Assembly: GCA_012033205.1 (NCBI GenBank)
Contig: JAAUSO010000008.1
Location: 22,578-86,577, forward strand
DNA: 64,000 bases
Direction of reading: 5' to 3'
DNA from: Richelia sp. SL_2_1
GTDB lineage: Bacteria; Cyanobacteriota; Cyanobacteriia; Cyanobacteriales; Nostocaceae
Every line of letters starts with the position of its first letter. Position 1 is the first letter of the stretch. The position numbers and the translations under genes are program-made. Below, piece by piece: positions 42,275-53,430 of this stretch. Below the pieces are notes generated by a model. That model searched no databases. It was not told the origin of the DNA and saw only the letters and a list, made by a program, of their open reading frames with translations.

Positions 42275-43398
42275 TTACATCTTGGTATTCGGACGCATCA
42301 ACCATATATTCTCTTCGTTTTTCTCGATTAAATCTTCAACGCTTTCTTGCAGAATTATCGCTTGTTCGTATCTAGCTTGTGCGAAAGATACTGTACCCAA
42401 GGTTTGATAATCGCTTTTCACAACAACACGAGTATGTCCACCGTCTTGAACTCCAGTACCTTGATGGTCTACCATCAAAAAATCACCGGGTTTAATAGTC
42501 GCAAATAATTGATGAATTCTTTTCCTAGCTTCGGTTTGTGATAAGGAAATTACCGGAACTTCGGCGATTAATTCAAAACGCACCGGGTTAGCTTGCCTGA
42601 GAGCATATTTATCTGTCCATTTATACCACTGGTTAGCGTTGGGATATTCACCTTTACCGTCGTTGGTATTATCTTTGTAATAGGGAGGTTCGTAACCACC
42701 TTTACGCAATACGTTACCGCCGAATAGGTTGCATTTCCAGCGGTTAACCAAGTAATTAAATTTGACATCGGTAGGAACGTTATGTTTGGGGTCGTTATTG
42801 ATCCAAGGTTGGGGAACGCCGTAATATAATGCAATATCTCCAGTACAAAGTGCGATCGCAGCATTAACTATGTCTTGAGGTGTGGCAATGATGCTTCCGG
42901 GTACGTTGGTTTTACGAAGGGCTTTATCTAATAGTTTGGCAGTATTTGCGTCAACTTTTCCAGTTACAGGAAGCAAGTTATTTTGCTGAAATACAATCAC
43001 CGCTTTGGTTGTTTCGTCACCGTAAATTCCGTCTGCTCCATATTCGGATAGCATATAACCTAATACGTGAGTGCGGCTTGCTAAAGCAATCAAACCACGT
43101 TGAATATTGCGAACTGATGGATGATTACGTCCGGAATCTGGTATGATTATTTGCCCATTGAGTAAAGCAGTATCATCCGCAAGATTAACTATGGGTTGTG
43201 CAACTTTGACGCTACTACCAAATCTGCGTAATAACTTATTTAACCAGCTTCTAGAGTATCTGCAAAGTTTGTCGCGATGATTTCCGCTTCTTTTAAGGTT
43301 GTTTGTCTGCTCTGAATGTTATTTTCTAAGTTAACTAATTCCGCAGCGGTAAATCGAGCATCTTTAATAAAATTTTTGACGTTAATTGATATAGGCAT
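42275..43398 (-). CDS. Peptidoglycan-binding protein fused to a putative Cys/His (NlpC/CHAP-like) hydrolase domain; frame break near 43240
   Basis: 5' segment 43398-43240 MPISINVKNFIKDARFTAAELVNLENNIQSRQTTLKEAEIIATNFADTLEAG then +1 frame SWLNKLLRRFGSSVKVAQPIVNLADDTALLNGQIIIPDSGRNHPSVRNIQRGLIALAS...GADGIYGDETTKAVIVFQQNNLLP; RWKCNLFGGNV...GDFLMVDHQGTGVQDGGHTRVVV suggests Cys/His catalysis. Confidence 0.6.
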
Positions 43399-43595
43399 AG
43401 TTAGAGTACTCCGAAAATATGATTACTTGTATGTTTATAGAAGTTCTGTGTGGTTGTGACTACAGCTATCGTTTGATCGATTTCGGAGTTTTTACGCAGA
43501 AATTTTTTTTGATTACCCATACTATTTTCTGTATTCAGTATCTAAACAACTGTAGTCATCGTCAGTAATTTGACAATCGGAGATTTACACAATAG

Positions 43596-45011
43596 ATGAA
43601 ACTGAAAAACATTACCTACTTACTAAGTAGAGAACAAGTAAAAACCGACAAAGAATTAATTCGAGAAATTCAAATTCATCTTAAAAGCTTAGGTTTATAT
43701 CCTGGTGGTAAATTAATAGATGGTGATTACGGACCGATGACTGAAAATGCTATTAGACAGTTCTGTCAGGCTGTAGAATTACCGTTACTCCGCTTTGATG
43801 AAAATTTTGCTCAAAGGTTATTGATTACCAAGCAATTGCCTTTTATCTTAGAAACAGCGAATAATCGAGAATGGGTTTTTCGACAATTACTTACTTTAGG
43901 TCAAAAAACTCGACTTTCAGGTGATGATATTGCAGCATTTATACATCGAGATATTAAAAATTCAACCTATATTAACGAAATTAAAGAATACGAGCATCGT
44001 TTAGCCATTAAATACGAAAACTTGGCAAATTCAGGATACAGCAATTATCCACAACGAGGAACAGTTCCCACTATTGAAAATCAAAAATTAAGTTTTCTGA
44101 ATTCTGAGATTACAGAAGCTTGTGTTTGTCTTGGTAATTTTGATAATGGACAAATTCAAACACGCTGGTTGGGAAAAAATGCTTTATTCAAACGTCAATT
44201 ATGGAGCGCAACCAAAATTATTCCGATTTTGAATGTAGCTTGCGAAGCGAATTCTAAGTTGGCGATGCTGAATATTGAAAATTGTTATTTTAATCATCAA
44301 AATAATCAGTTTTTAGATATTATCTTAGATATTATTAGTTATCGCAATAAACTAGCCAGTTCCAATTCCGCAGCAGCAATGTTAAAGCTGTTTCAAACAC
44401 CATTAGGTTTGGAAAAATGGCTGAAGAATATTACGGGTAATCAACAGCTAGATTTTCGTAGTGGATACGGTGAACCACCTTTTATTACTCAACCATCTTT
44501 AGTTGATAAATTAACAGGAAAGCAACTCTTAAACGCTGCTACCACAACTTTAGAAGTAGATAAAAATTATCTTTCTACATACGATTTAACTAGATTAATA
44601 TCTATGCTGGGATGGCATTTACATATTAATCAATCAGCCCGCTTACCGGGAGCGCAATGGCACAGCCTTAAAGGTATAATTCATGCAATGGGATACGATA
44701 AAGCCCGCTATGCAGAAGTAGCTTTAGAAACTTTAGGTTTAGAAAAAACTATTAGCGCTCCCGTGATTATTTCTAAACTAGGTTATGGGTATAGCAGCAG
44801 TAGAAATACATTTGAAATTACTTATACAGCCTTCGTACAGTTTATTGATGAGCGTTTCAAATCTAGCAGTCAATTGGGTAAATTAAGAACATTTGCAATG
44901 ACAATTCGAGGAGTTACAAATCCCGGTAACGGTAAATGGGCTGAACTTGATGCAAGAATTGCTGCTGATGTGACCGAAATTATTCGTAGAGTAGTGACGG
45001 AGGAAATTTAA
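43596..45011 (+). CDS. Peptidoglycan-binding protein with putative SxxK serine-hydrolase (beta-lactamase-like) domain
   Basis: IREIQIHLKSLGLYPGGKLIDGDYGPMTENAIRQF; LFKRQLWSATKIIPILNVACEAN (SATK). Confidence 0.6.
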   Translation: MKLKNITYLLSREQVKTDKELIREIQIHLKSLGLYPGGKLIDGDYGPMTENAIRQFCQAVELPLLRFDENFAQRLLITKQLPFILETANNREWVFRQLLTLGQKTRLSGDDIAAFIHRDIKNSTYINEIKEYEHRLAIKYENLANSGYSNYPQRGTVPTIENQKLSFLNSEITEACVCLGNFDNGQIQTRWLGKNALFKRQLWSATKIIPILNVACEANSKLAMLNIENCYFNHQNNQFLDIILDIISYRNKLASSNSAAAMLKLFQTPLGLEKWLKNITGNQQLDFRSGYGEPPFITQPSLVDKLTGKQLLNAATTTLEVDKNYLSTYDLTRLISMLGWHLHINQSARLPGAQWHSLKGIIHAMGYDKARYAEVALETLGLEKTISAPVIISKLGYGYSSSRNTFEITYTAFVQFIDERFKSSSQLGKLRTFAMTIRGVTNPGNGKWAELDARIAADVTEIIRRVVTEEI

Positions 45012-45249
45012 TGCCGAAGTTGCCAAACTTCTAACTAAGGTATAGATTATACTCCATTGAGAGATTTACTCAAATGTCTAATTAATGAAAGCACAGGTAC
45101 TTATTACAACGAGTAGTAACGTGGTAGCAAAATCCTGGTTGAAAATGTCGAGGAGAACGGAACATATTTCTTTTTGCCTATATTAGTGGTCGTCTATAAT
45201 AAATAGAATCCAAATAAATATATTACAGAAAGAATTATTTTAATAATTT

Positions 45250-45831
45250 ATGACTATGACTCAAACCACAACAAAAAGTTTATATTCATTTGAAGAGTAC
45301 CTTACCTATGATGATGGTACAGATAATCGTTACGAACTTATTAATGGAACACTTGAAACGAAAATAATCACAACTTTCAGACATATTTTAATTACTGATT
45401 TAATCGAACAAAATTTCAAAGCACAAATTAAAAAGCTCAAGTTACCTTGGATGTGTTTTCGAGAAGCAGGAATTAGAACCGGGTGGAGAAAATCACGATT
45501 ATCTGATGTTTATGTTGTGACATCGGAACAAGTAATGGAATTTTTAGATCAGTCTGCTGTATGTCAATCTCCACCTTTACTAGTTGTAGAAGTTGTGAGT
45601 CCCGAATCAGTAAAGCGGGATTATCGTTATAAACGTTCGGAATATGCGGCTTTAGAAATACCTGAATATTGGATTGTAGACCCTATTGAATCAAAAGTCA
45701 CGGTTTTATTGCTTGAAGAAGGTTTATACGAAGATACAGAATTTATTAGTAATCAAACAATAGTTTCTCGGACTTTTTCCGAATTAGATTTAACCGTAGA
45801 ACAAGTGTTAGCTGCGGGAAATATCAATTAA
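45250..45831 (+). CDS. Uma2 family (DUF820) endonuclease-fold protein
   Basis: SFEEYLTYDDGTDNRYELINGTLE, SDVYVVTSEQ, PPLLVVEVVSPESVKRDYRYKRSEYAALEIPEYWIVDPIESKVTVL. Confidence 0.92.
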   Translation: MTMTQTTTKSLYSFEEYLTYDDGTDNRYELINGTLETKIITTFRHILITDLIEQNFKAQIKKLKLPWMCFREAGIRTGWRKSRLSDVYVVTSEQVMEFLDQSAVCQSPPLLVVEVVSPESVKRDYRYKRSEYAALEIPEYWIVDPIESKVTVLLLEEGLYEDTEFISNQTIVSRTFSELDLTVEQVLAAGNIN

Positions 45832-47022
45832 ATATGCGAACATTTCGATTAAAAATTATAATTATAAAGACGCTCAGTAAACTCACCGCAGCGCTGATTG
45901 TAAACATAAATGTATATCCGGTAGAAGTGGTAATTTTACCGCTAAGTATAGAAGCAGCAATTCCACCGATATATACTACAGAAACTTGTAATGTATAATC
46001 AGTAGCGGCTGTATCGCGATCGCATTTATCCATCATGGCACTAAGCAATGCGGTGTATGCCATACCTTGCAAGGCATTTACTGTTATCGTCACGGCGTAC
46101 AACACTGGTATATTACTGACACCATTTGCAGGTATTATATACAAAAGTGTGGCAATACTTGCCGCGAAACCAAATAAAATTAAGCAACGTATCCTTCCTA
46201 GTTTAGTAATTAAAACTCCCGCAATTAAAGCGCTGAAAATCCGAGCGCTGTAGCTGACAATTCCTAACATCAAACCGATATCTGACAGCGACAAACCTCT
46301 GTCAACAAAAAGTGGACGCAGCATTGTACCCGACATCATTTCTCCTCCCATGTACAATAAGAGGACTAAAAGCCACGGTAATATTTTGGGACGGGAAAGA
46401 AATTTAATAAAAGGTTGAAAATAAGATTTGAAAAACTAGATTTTTTGGGTTTGCAATTAAACTGTTCTTGATATAAAATTATTGGAATTAAAGTTAATAA
46501 CATTGTTAACGACATAATTATTAAACTGTATTTCCAACCGATGCGATCGAGTAAAATTAATACTCCGCCGCCGCCAATAATAGCCCCAAAAATATTACCT
46601 CCGGATTGAATTGCGTTACCAATTCCGCGTTCGTGGGGTTCTAATAAGTTTACCGCTAATGCATCGGTGGCTATATCTTGACTGGAAGAAAACAAAAAAG
46701 CGCAGAATATACAAACAATTAAAGTACTAAAATTTTCTTGAATATCAATAAATGCACATCCAAATGTTACAAATGCAAGTAGTAATTGAAAGCAAATAAT
46801 CCAGCCGCGATAATGTCCTAGTTTTGGTAAACTATAGCGGTCAATAAATGGCGACCAAAGGAATTTCAAGGCAGAAGGAAGAATCAAAAAACTCAAGAAA
46901 CCGATAGCATCCAGCGACATATTTTGCTGTCGCATAAAAACGGGTACGGTTTGAATAAAAAAGGTTGTAGGGATAAATTGAGCCGTGTAAAGTGCGGCTA
47001 GAAGGATTAGTTTAGATAGCAT
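45824..47022 (-). CDS. MFS transporter; apparent frame break near 46430
   Basis: 46366..47022 continues into 45824..46357 after a 1-nt shift: ...YFQPFIKFLSRPKILPWLLVLLLYMGGEMMSGTMLRPLFVDRGLSLSDIG; adjacent to a TonB receptor gene. Confidence 0.85.
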
Positions 47023-47124
47023 ACAATCATACTATATAATTTAGTTAGATATGCTCGTAGTAAGAATTTTAATCCTTAAGTAAAAGGGCTGAAGTTCTTA
47101 CTACAAACAATAGATATTAAGTCT

Positions 47125-49560
47125 CTACAAAGTCGCTTTAAATTGGATTCCATATGTTACAGGGTCTCCAAATCCTGCGGTTCCATCTGGTACTGGGAAT
47201 AAGAAACCAGAAGTAATATAGCGAGTATCAAATAAGTTATTCGCATATAAATAAATACCATATTTCTCCCCTTCGTAACCAATGCGAGCATTTACCAGAA
47301 TGTAGGGTTTTTGCTTGATTTGATTCTCGTCATCAAAATAAGTCACACCATAACCGCTCAATCCTGCACGAGCAAATAAACCTCCTTTGCTGCGATATTG
47401 AGCCGCTAAATTGTAGGTAAATTGGGGAGAAAAAGGAACTTGATTATCACTTAAATCTACTCCAGTATCGGAATTAATGTAGTTTTTATATTCACTATCT
47501 ACATAACCAACTGATGCAATTAAGTCAAACCCTTTTGCGGGTTTTGCCTTCAATTCAAATTCAACTCCGGTAGCTTTTAAATCGATATTATTCACGCTAC
47601 CAAAAAATCCACTGTTGTCAAATTGCAATACTTGATAGTCATTCACATCATTATGAAATACTGCCAAATTAGCAATCAAACGATTATCCAACCAAGAAGA
47701 TTTTAAACCCGCTTCGTAACTCCAAGTTTTTTCTTCTCCAAATCGTAATTCGGCTTCACTATTAGCACGGTAATTTAATCCACCCGGTCTGTAACCTTTG
47801 GCAATTGTAGTATATGCCATTAAGTTGGGGTTGAGTTGATATTTCAAACCAAAACGAGGAATCAATTCATCATTGCTGACTTTTTCATCTTTAAATTCTG
47901 GACGTAATGAAGTTAAACTACCGTCAGCACCGATCGATTCATAAGTACTATCTGAAGATGCATCGCTCGTTTCGTAACGCAAACCAGCAAATACGGTTAA
48001 CGGTTCGATGGGTTTGTAATCCACCTGTCCAAATACCGCATAGGTGGTACGGGAATCGTCTCCAAAACGGCGAAATCGTCCGAATCCGGGGAAGTCGGTT
48101 TGAGCATCATCTACGTTAAAATCGCGAGATTCATAATAACCACCCAACAACCATTGCAAACGCTCCGCAGTTTCCGGAGATTGCAAGCGTAATTCCTGCG
48201 TCCATGTTGTTGAGTTAATATCATCAATAATTTGTAACGCTCCCGTGCTTCCAGGAACAACGTTTTCTTGACGGCTATAACGACGTGCTGTAATCGATGT
48301 TGCTCGAAAACCTGCTCCGTCATAACCCACTTTTAAAGCTTGCGTGTTTGTACTTAATTTATTAAATCCTTCAGTTTGTAAATTTACTACGAATGGGTCA
48401 TCGGGATTGATTTTGTTGTAGGTGGGGTTGCCGTCATCTGTAAAGCTGTTATAGCTATTAAAAGATACTTTCCAATCTTCTTTAGGTGTCCATAATAATT
48501 GCCCTCTTCCTGCAAATCTGGCTCTTTCGCCGATTTTGTCACCTGTAGCTAGATTTTCAATAAATCCATCTTGTCCCTTGTAAAATCCAGAGATTCGCAA
48601 CGCTAATTTATCATCAACTAAAGCATCGTTCAGAGAAAATTGCAATTCGCGGCTATTGTATTTGCCGTAACTCAAACCGAATGTAACTTCTGGTTCTAAA
48701 GTTGCTTGACTAGAAATAACGTTAACTACACCAGCTGAACTATTTTTACCATAAAGAGTACTTTGGGGACCACGTAAAACTTCTACCCGCTCTAAATCAT
48801 TTAAAGCTAAATCTAAAAAGCCGTTATAATCAACCGGAACATCATCGATATAAAAAGCTACGCTGTCTTGAGCGGTAAGAAAATTAGCGTTATTCAATCC
48901 CCGCATACTGTAGTTACTAAACTCAGTACCACCTCCAGATGTAGGAGCAAAGCGAAAGTTGGGGGTATAGTTAGCGATATCTTGAAAAGAATCGATTCGA
49001 GCATCAACGAGTTCCTGTTGAGGAATTACCGTAACGCTCAAAGGTACATCCTGTGCGTCTTCCGGTCTTTTTTGTGCAGTGACAGTAAGCTCGATATCTG
49101 CTTGAGCGGTATCCAAGCTGAAAATTAAACCGCGATCGCTATTTTTTATCCGTGCTACTGGCGGATTATTTACCCCCATAATTCGTAATTCTACCTGGTT
49201 ATCATTCAACTGCATAACCGTAACAGCAGCAATTCCTTCTACAGGATTATCTACTTGGAATTTACCGTCGGGTAAATTTAATCCTGCATTGGGAATATTG
49301 GCAATTAAAGTATTACCTACTGTTTTGATTGATGGTAATAGTTTCCCTTCGGAAGTTTCAAAAATAACTTCTAAACCAGCGTCAGTTTCTTGTAATTTCA
49401 CACCAGTTATTTGGATAATTGCAGAATTTGTATTTTCCTGTACTAATAAATCTTTAGCGCTGGTGTTGTTTAATTGAATTTCACTTATTTTATCTTCTGC
49501 AAAAGCTGGTTGAGATAGCGCTATAAAAAAATGCCTGCAATACTGAGGCTAAAAAACTGC
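47125..49560 (-). CDS. TonB-dependent (siderophore-type) outer-membrane receptor with N-terminal AMIN-like domain; frame break in an A7 run at 49525-49531
   Basis: ORF 47125..49401; DAQDVPLSVTVIPQQELVDARIDSFQDIANYTPNF plug, VLRGPQSTLYGKNSSAGVVNVIS, C-terminal ITYGIQFKATL-type strand. Upstream in-frame EDKISEIQLNNTSAKDLLVQENTNSAIIQITGV plus signal peptide KQFFSLSIAGIFF-IALSQPAFA if one A is added. Confidence 0.92.
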
Positions 49561-49841
49561 TTCAATTGAAAGTATCCTCCCACACATTTAATTCCTAATC
49601 AATAATTCAAGGTAATATTATTTACTAAGTTGATTAAGTGTGTCAAACGACAGCTTGTCAAACAATTATTTAAAAACTTATACCTACTCCCATTCCGCTC
49701 TAAGATTTCCTATTAAAATTTTTCCCTCACTCCCTCCCTCAATTATTTAGGTAATTTTCTACCGGAAAAGGAGTATCTTGTTTGTTAGGTTACAAGTTAT
49801 ATATAATCCGGTGCTTTACTACCGCTGCTACACCTTCCATT

Positions 49842-49991
49842 GTCCACGCAGGTGGACTTTATCAAATACCCGCCCAGGCGGGTTTCGTCTGTGTCGCCGC
49901 GACTTATAGTCGCCGGGATTGAATTAATTCGGATTCCTATATAGGTTTTCCCACAAGACTAAAGACGTTGCAGTGCAACGTCTCTACATTG
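49842..49991. repeat. Cluster of four short palindromes
   Basis: GTCCACgcagGTGGAC, ACCCGCCcaGGCGGGT, GCGACTtatAGTCGC, ACGTTGCagTGCAACGT. Confidence 0.75.
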
Positions 49992-50011
49992 GTTATTCGT
50001 TTTTACTAAAA

Positions 50012-50548
50012 TTAACTCAAATGTTTTTCCAACATCTTGGCAATCACTTCTGGATGAATTTTGCGATATTCTTTTTTACCTAATTTCAATATACAATTGG
50101 GCGAGCTACAACATTTTAAACAGCCAGTATGCTCGATAGCAACTTTATCAAAAAGACCTCTTTCGTGCAAAATCTTTTCTAATTCTGGTAAGAGATTTTG
50201 ACTATTTCTTTTCCGGCAACCTGGCTTTTGACAGACTAAAATTTTGGGTTTACTTTTAGGAGAAATACTTTGTTTGGGACAGCTTTCTATTGGTTTTATG
50301 CCATAAACTTTTAATTTAGTTTTGCCAGTGGTTAAATTTAACTTAGTAACTCCAAAAACATTAATTTGCTTTCCAGGTACTAAAAATGAAGCCGCAGATT
50401 TTCGCAAAAGTTTCGGCAGTTTGAGTTTAATTTCACCATTAGGAGTTATTAACTGTAAATATTTGAATTTTTCTGGTTTATCTCCCACAAAACCAATAAA
50501 TTCACCTTTTAGATTAAATTCGGATAAAGTCCGGTAATTATCACCCAT
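50012..50548 (-). CDS. (2Fe-2S) thioredoxin-like ferredoxin domain protein
   Basis: VCQKPGCRKRNSQNLLPELEKILHERGLFDKVAIEHTGCLKCCSSPNCILKLG. Confidence 0.85.
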   Translation of the reverse strand: MGDNYRTLSEFNLKGEFIGFVGDKPEKFKYLQLITPNGEIKLKLPKLLRKSAASFLVPGKQINVFGVTKLNLTTGKTKLKVYGIKPIESCPKQSISPKSKPKILVCQKPGCRKRNSQNLLPELEKILHERGLFDKVAIEHTGCLKCCSSPNCILKLGKKEYRKIHPEVIAKMLEKHLS

Positions 50549-50613
50549 TTCAATTTTGGATTTTAGATTTTGGATTTTGGATTACGAATCTTTAAAAGTT
50601 AGGAGTTAGTTTT

Positions 50614-50643
50614 GTAGAGACGGGGCGTATTGCTACGTCTGTA
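50614..50643. repeat. GTAGAGACGGGGCGTATTGCTACGTCTGTA repeat unit
   Basis: Near-identical to 32044-32074. Confidence 0.75.
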
Positions 50644-50746
50644 GGGGATTTAGGAGTTAGATAGTAGTATTTATTATTCATTTTCATTTAGTTATACAAT
50701 TGTTTTCTATTTCCCTATTTCCCTATTCCCTATTCCCTATTCCCTA

Positions 50747-50953
50747 TTAACTGCTTAATCTTTTTGCTTCTACAGTCTTAGGTAAATCTTGCAATTCTGG
50801 AAAATCGGGAAATTCTAATTCCCAACCGTTTGCTAAAGTCAAAATTTGACCATCTTCCCCATCAACTTGCTTAACAACTTCTTCTTCTAAGTCTTTTTTC
50901 GGAACATATACTACTAAAGTACCGGCACCGTTTGTACGTAACATTACTTTCAT
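50747..50953 (-). CDS. nifT: Nitrogen fixation protein NifT
   Basis: KVMLRTNGAGTLVVYVPKKDLEEEVVKQVDGEDGQILTLANGWELEFPDFPELQDLPKTVEAKRL. Confidence 0.93.
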   Translation of the reverse strand: MKVMLRTNGAGTLVVYVPKKDLEEEVVKQVDGEDGQILTLANGWELEFPDFPELQDLPKTVEAKRLSS

Positions 50954-51228
50954 TATTGTTCAACTCTTTCTATAAGTTCTAATTCTTCTTTACGACAACC
51001 TACGACAATATCTTTATCCATAAAACGGATTGCATAAATATAAGCTCTTTGTAAATATGTGCCTATACTTATGACATAACCAACTTCTCCGGGATTAATT
51101 AAAACTTCTCCTAATTTTTTACCGGGATAAGTACCGTCGTTTTTAATTGGGTTAAGAATTTTGACTTTATCACTAAGTTCAAAAACTGGTGGTAAATCAA
51201 GTTCTAATTCTTCTTCATCTGAGTGCAT
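50953..51228 (-). CDS. nifZ: Nitrogen fixation protein NifZ
   Basis: PVFELSDKVKILNPIKNDGTYPGKKLGEVLINPGEVGYVISIGTYLQRAYIYAIRFMDKDIVVGCRKEELEL. Confidence 0.92.
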   Translation of the reverse strand: MHSDEEELELDLPPVFELSDKVKILNPIKNDGTYPGKKLGEVLINPGEVGYVISIGTYLQRAYIYAIRFMDKDIVVGCRKEELELIERVEQ

Positions 51229-51249
51229 GGGAATATTTACCCTGTTGTA

Positions 51250-52392
51250 CTAAATCCAATACTTCTTGAGTGGTGAGACTGCGTTTTTCTCTACCGACGC
51301 TTTTCGTACTGCTTCTAAAACAGATTTCGTTTCCTCTGAATTAAGATTAATTCCGTTTTCTTCTAACACTTGGGATAACAAGTGTCTACCAGAATGTTTT
51401 CCTACTACTAAGCGTCTTTCCCAACCGACTTCTTCAGGGCTGAATGGTTCATAAGTCATCGGGTTTTGCAGCACACTATGAGTATGGATACCAGATTCAT
51501 GAGCAAAGGTATTTTCACCGACAATTGCTTTCCAAGGTGGTACATTGCAACGAGATGCGGCTGCTACCAATCGAGATAAATCCAGCAATTTTGGAGTATT
51601 GATACCTATATCCAAGTTGTAAATGCGTTTCAAAGCCATGACGACTTCTTCTAAAGCTGCATTTCCTGCCCTTTCACCTAAACCATTTACCGTTGTATTC
51701 GCAGTTAAACAGCCTGCTTCGATACCAGCAAGAGCGTTAGCTGTCGCTAAACCAAAATCATTATGGGTGTGGATTTCTACGGGAATTGCTAAGGCTTCGA
51801 CTATTTTCCTCACTCGATGATAAGTCGCGAAAGGATCGAGTACTCCTACCGTATCGCAAAAGCGAAACCGAGAAGCACCTAATTCTTGAGCATATAAAGC
51901 CACATCCAACAAGAAATTTTTATCGGCTCTTGAAGCATCTTCTCCACCAACAGCAACCCACAATCCATTATCTAGAGCAAAGTTGATACTGTCTCTAAGT
52001 TGTTGTAAAGTGATACGCCATTGTCCCTGAAATTTAGTGCTAATTTGTACACCTGAAACAGGAATGCAAATATGTACCCGCTTTAATCCACAAGCCATAG
52101 AAGCCTGTATATCCGAGATTACAGCACGATTCCAACCCAAGAGTTTCGCTCGCAAATCCAAGTTAGCAATTGCTTGGATAGCACGAGTTTCTTCTTCACC
52201 CATCGCTGGAATACCGACTTCTATTTCATGTACTCCAACATCATCAAGAAACTTCGCTATCGCAACTTTTTCTTGTAAGTTGAAAGCAACACCCGCAGCT
52301 TGTTCACCATCGCGCAGTGTTGTGTCATTAATTAAGACAGGTGGTTGATTCATCTCCAAAAGTACCTCTATGGGATTGTTGTTAACACCCAT
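51250..52392 (-). CDS. nifV: Homocitrate synthase NifV
   Basis: LINDTTLRDGEQAAGVAFNLQEKVAIAKFLDDVGVHEIEVGIPAMGEEE, VGGEDASRAD, HTHNDFGLATANALAG. Confidence 0.96.
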   Translation of the reverse strand: MGVNNNPIEVLLEMNQPPVLINDTTLRDGEQAAGVAFNLQEKVAIAKFLDDVGVHEIEVGIPAMGEEETRAIQAIANLDLRAKLLGWNRAVISDIQASMACGLKRVHICIPVSGVQISTKFQGQWRITLQQLRDSINFALDNGLWVAVGGEDASRADKNFLLDVALYAQELGASRFRFCDTVGVLDPFATYHRVRKIVEALAIPVEIHTHNDFGLATANALAGIEAGCLTANTTVNGLGERAGNAALEEVVMALKRIYNLDIGINTPKLLDLSRLVAAASRCNVPPWKAIVGENTFAHESGIHTHSVLQNPMTYEPFSPEEVGWERRLVVGKHSGRHLLSQVLEENGINLNSEETKSVLEAVRKASVEKNAVSPLKKYWI

Positions 52393-52583
52393 GATGGGGA
52401 TTATGGCTTTAACTTTGAGTAAATTTTAGTAAACGGTAATAGCAAGGAATGAATCGTTTTTGGTAAATTATCAATTATGAAAGAGTATGATTAACTTTTT
52501 CATAACGACCTATTCATCCTTAATTATTCTTACTCAAGAAATAAAATATTTCTGTATGAGAAAGAACTAGATTTTGGTATTAA

Positions 52584-52703
52584 TTAATATTTTTCTTCAT
52601 CAGGAATATCCGGCATTTCTTTAAGTAGCATATAGCTCATACAAGTTTTAGCTAATGTCGAAAAAATTAATAGACTAATTCCAGTAATTAAGGTATAAAA
52701 CAT
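52584..52703 (-). CDS. Candidate 39-aa small membrane protein
   Basis: MFYTLITGISLLIFSTLAKTCMSYMLLKEMPDIPDEEKY; intact ATG-TAA below the ORF-track cutoff, upstream of nifV. Confidence 0.5.
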   Translation of the reverse strand: MFYTLITGISLLIFSTLAKTCMSYMLLKEMPDIPDEEKY

Positions 52704-52705
52704 TT

Positions 52706-52801
52706 CTGAGAATTGGTAACTGGTAATTGGTAATTGGGAATTGCTAATTGCTAATTGGGAATGGGTAACTGTCCACTGTCAACTGTCAACTGTCCACTGT
52801 T
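52706..52801. repeat. STRR arrays GGTAATT/GCTAATT then GTCAACT/GTCCACT heptamers
   Basis: aattggtaactggtaattggtaattgggaattgctaattgc...actgtccactgtcaactgtcaactgtccactgt. Confidence 0.88.
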
Positions 52802-53002
52802 TCAAGATTGGGATTCTAACCAATCAAAAATTCTTTCTAATTGCTCTATATCAACTAAACCGTACTGCCAAAGTAGCATTGGTAGTGGCCCTTTATCTAA
52901 CCGGCTTTTTCGCACTGCGACAGAAATATCACAACTAGTAAGTAAAAGCTCCTTTTTTAAAAACTTGATAAATTCTCTATCGCTGTAAGGTGTTAGCATC
53001 AT
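52802..53002 (-). CDS. DUF2949-like conserved small cyanobacterial protein
   Basis: FIKFLKKELLLTSCDISVAVRKSRLDKGPLPMLLWQYGLVDIEQLERIFDWLES; position between nifP and nifV. Confidence 0.7.
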   Translation of the reverse strand: MMLTPYSDREFIKFLKKELLLTSCDISVAVRKSRLDKGPLPMLLWQYGLVDIEQLERIFDWLESQS

Positions 53003-53185
53003 CTAAAAAGAAACCTCTTTTATAAAGAGAAGAAACAGGGCTTAATTTAACTGATAATTTTTATAGTAAATGGAAGCCTTGTTACCTACCTTTTATATCT
53101 CAGGAAACCTTAATAGATAAACTTTTATTTTCCTAGATTGTTTCTATATAATTAAAGACTGAGAAACTAAGTAGGTACAAAGTTT

Positions 53186-53428
53186 TCAAAGTTGCCAACA
53201 TCTTTCCAACCAATCAATTAATGAGAATCGAGATGCGGTAAATTGAATTACAGTAGAGCGAAGCAAAATCGCCGCTATCGTGTTATTTATTTGTACCTGT
53301 AAAGAACCATCTGACAAACAAGAACAAGGAATGTTCAACTCTTGTAAGCGGTAGTAGATTTGCCAGCGTTGGGAGTGTGGAATCTGCACAATTTGATGCA
53401 AAACATTAGAACTTGGTGGTAGTAACAT
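53186..53428 (-). CDS. Conserved hypothetical ~80-aa protein of the nifP-nifVZT cluster
   Basis: QIPHSQRWQIYYRLQELNIPCSCLSDGSLQVQINNTIAAILLRSTVIQFTASR; nearly abuts nifP. Confidence 0.7.
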   Translation of the reverse strand: MLLPPSSNVLHQIVQIPHSQRWQIYYRLQELNIPCSCLSDGSLQVQINNTIAAILLRSTVIQFTASRFSLIDWLERCWQL

Positions 53429-53430
53429 TA

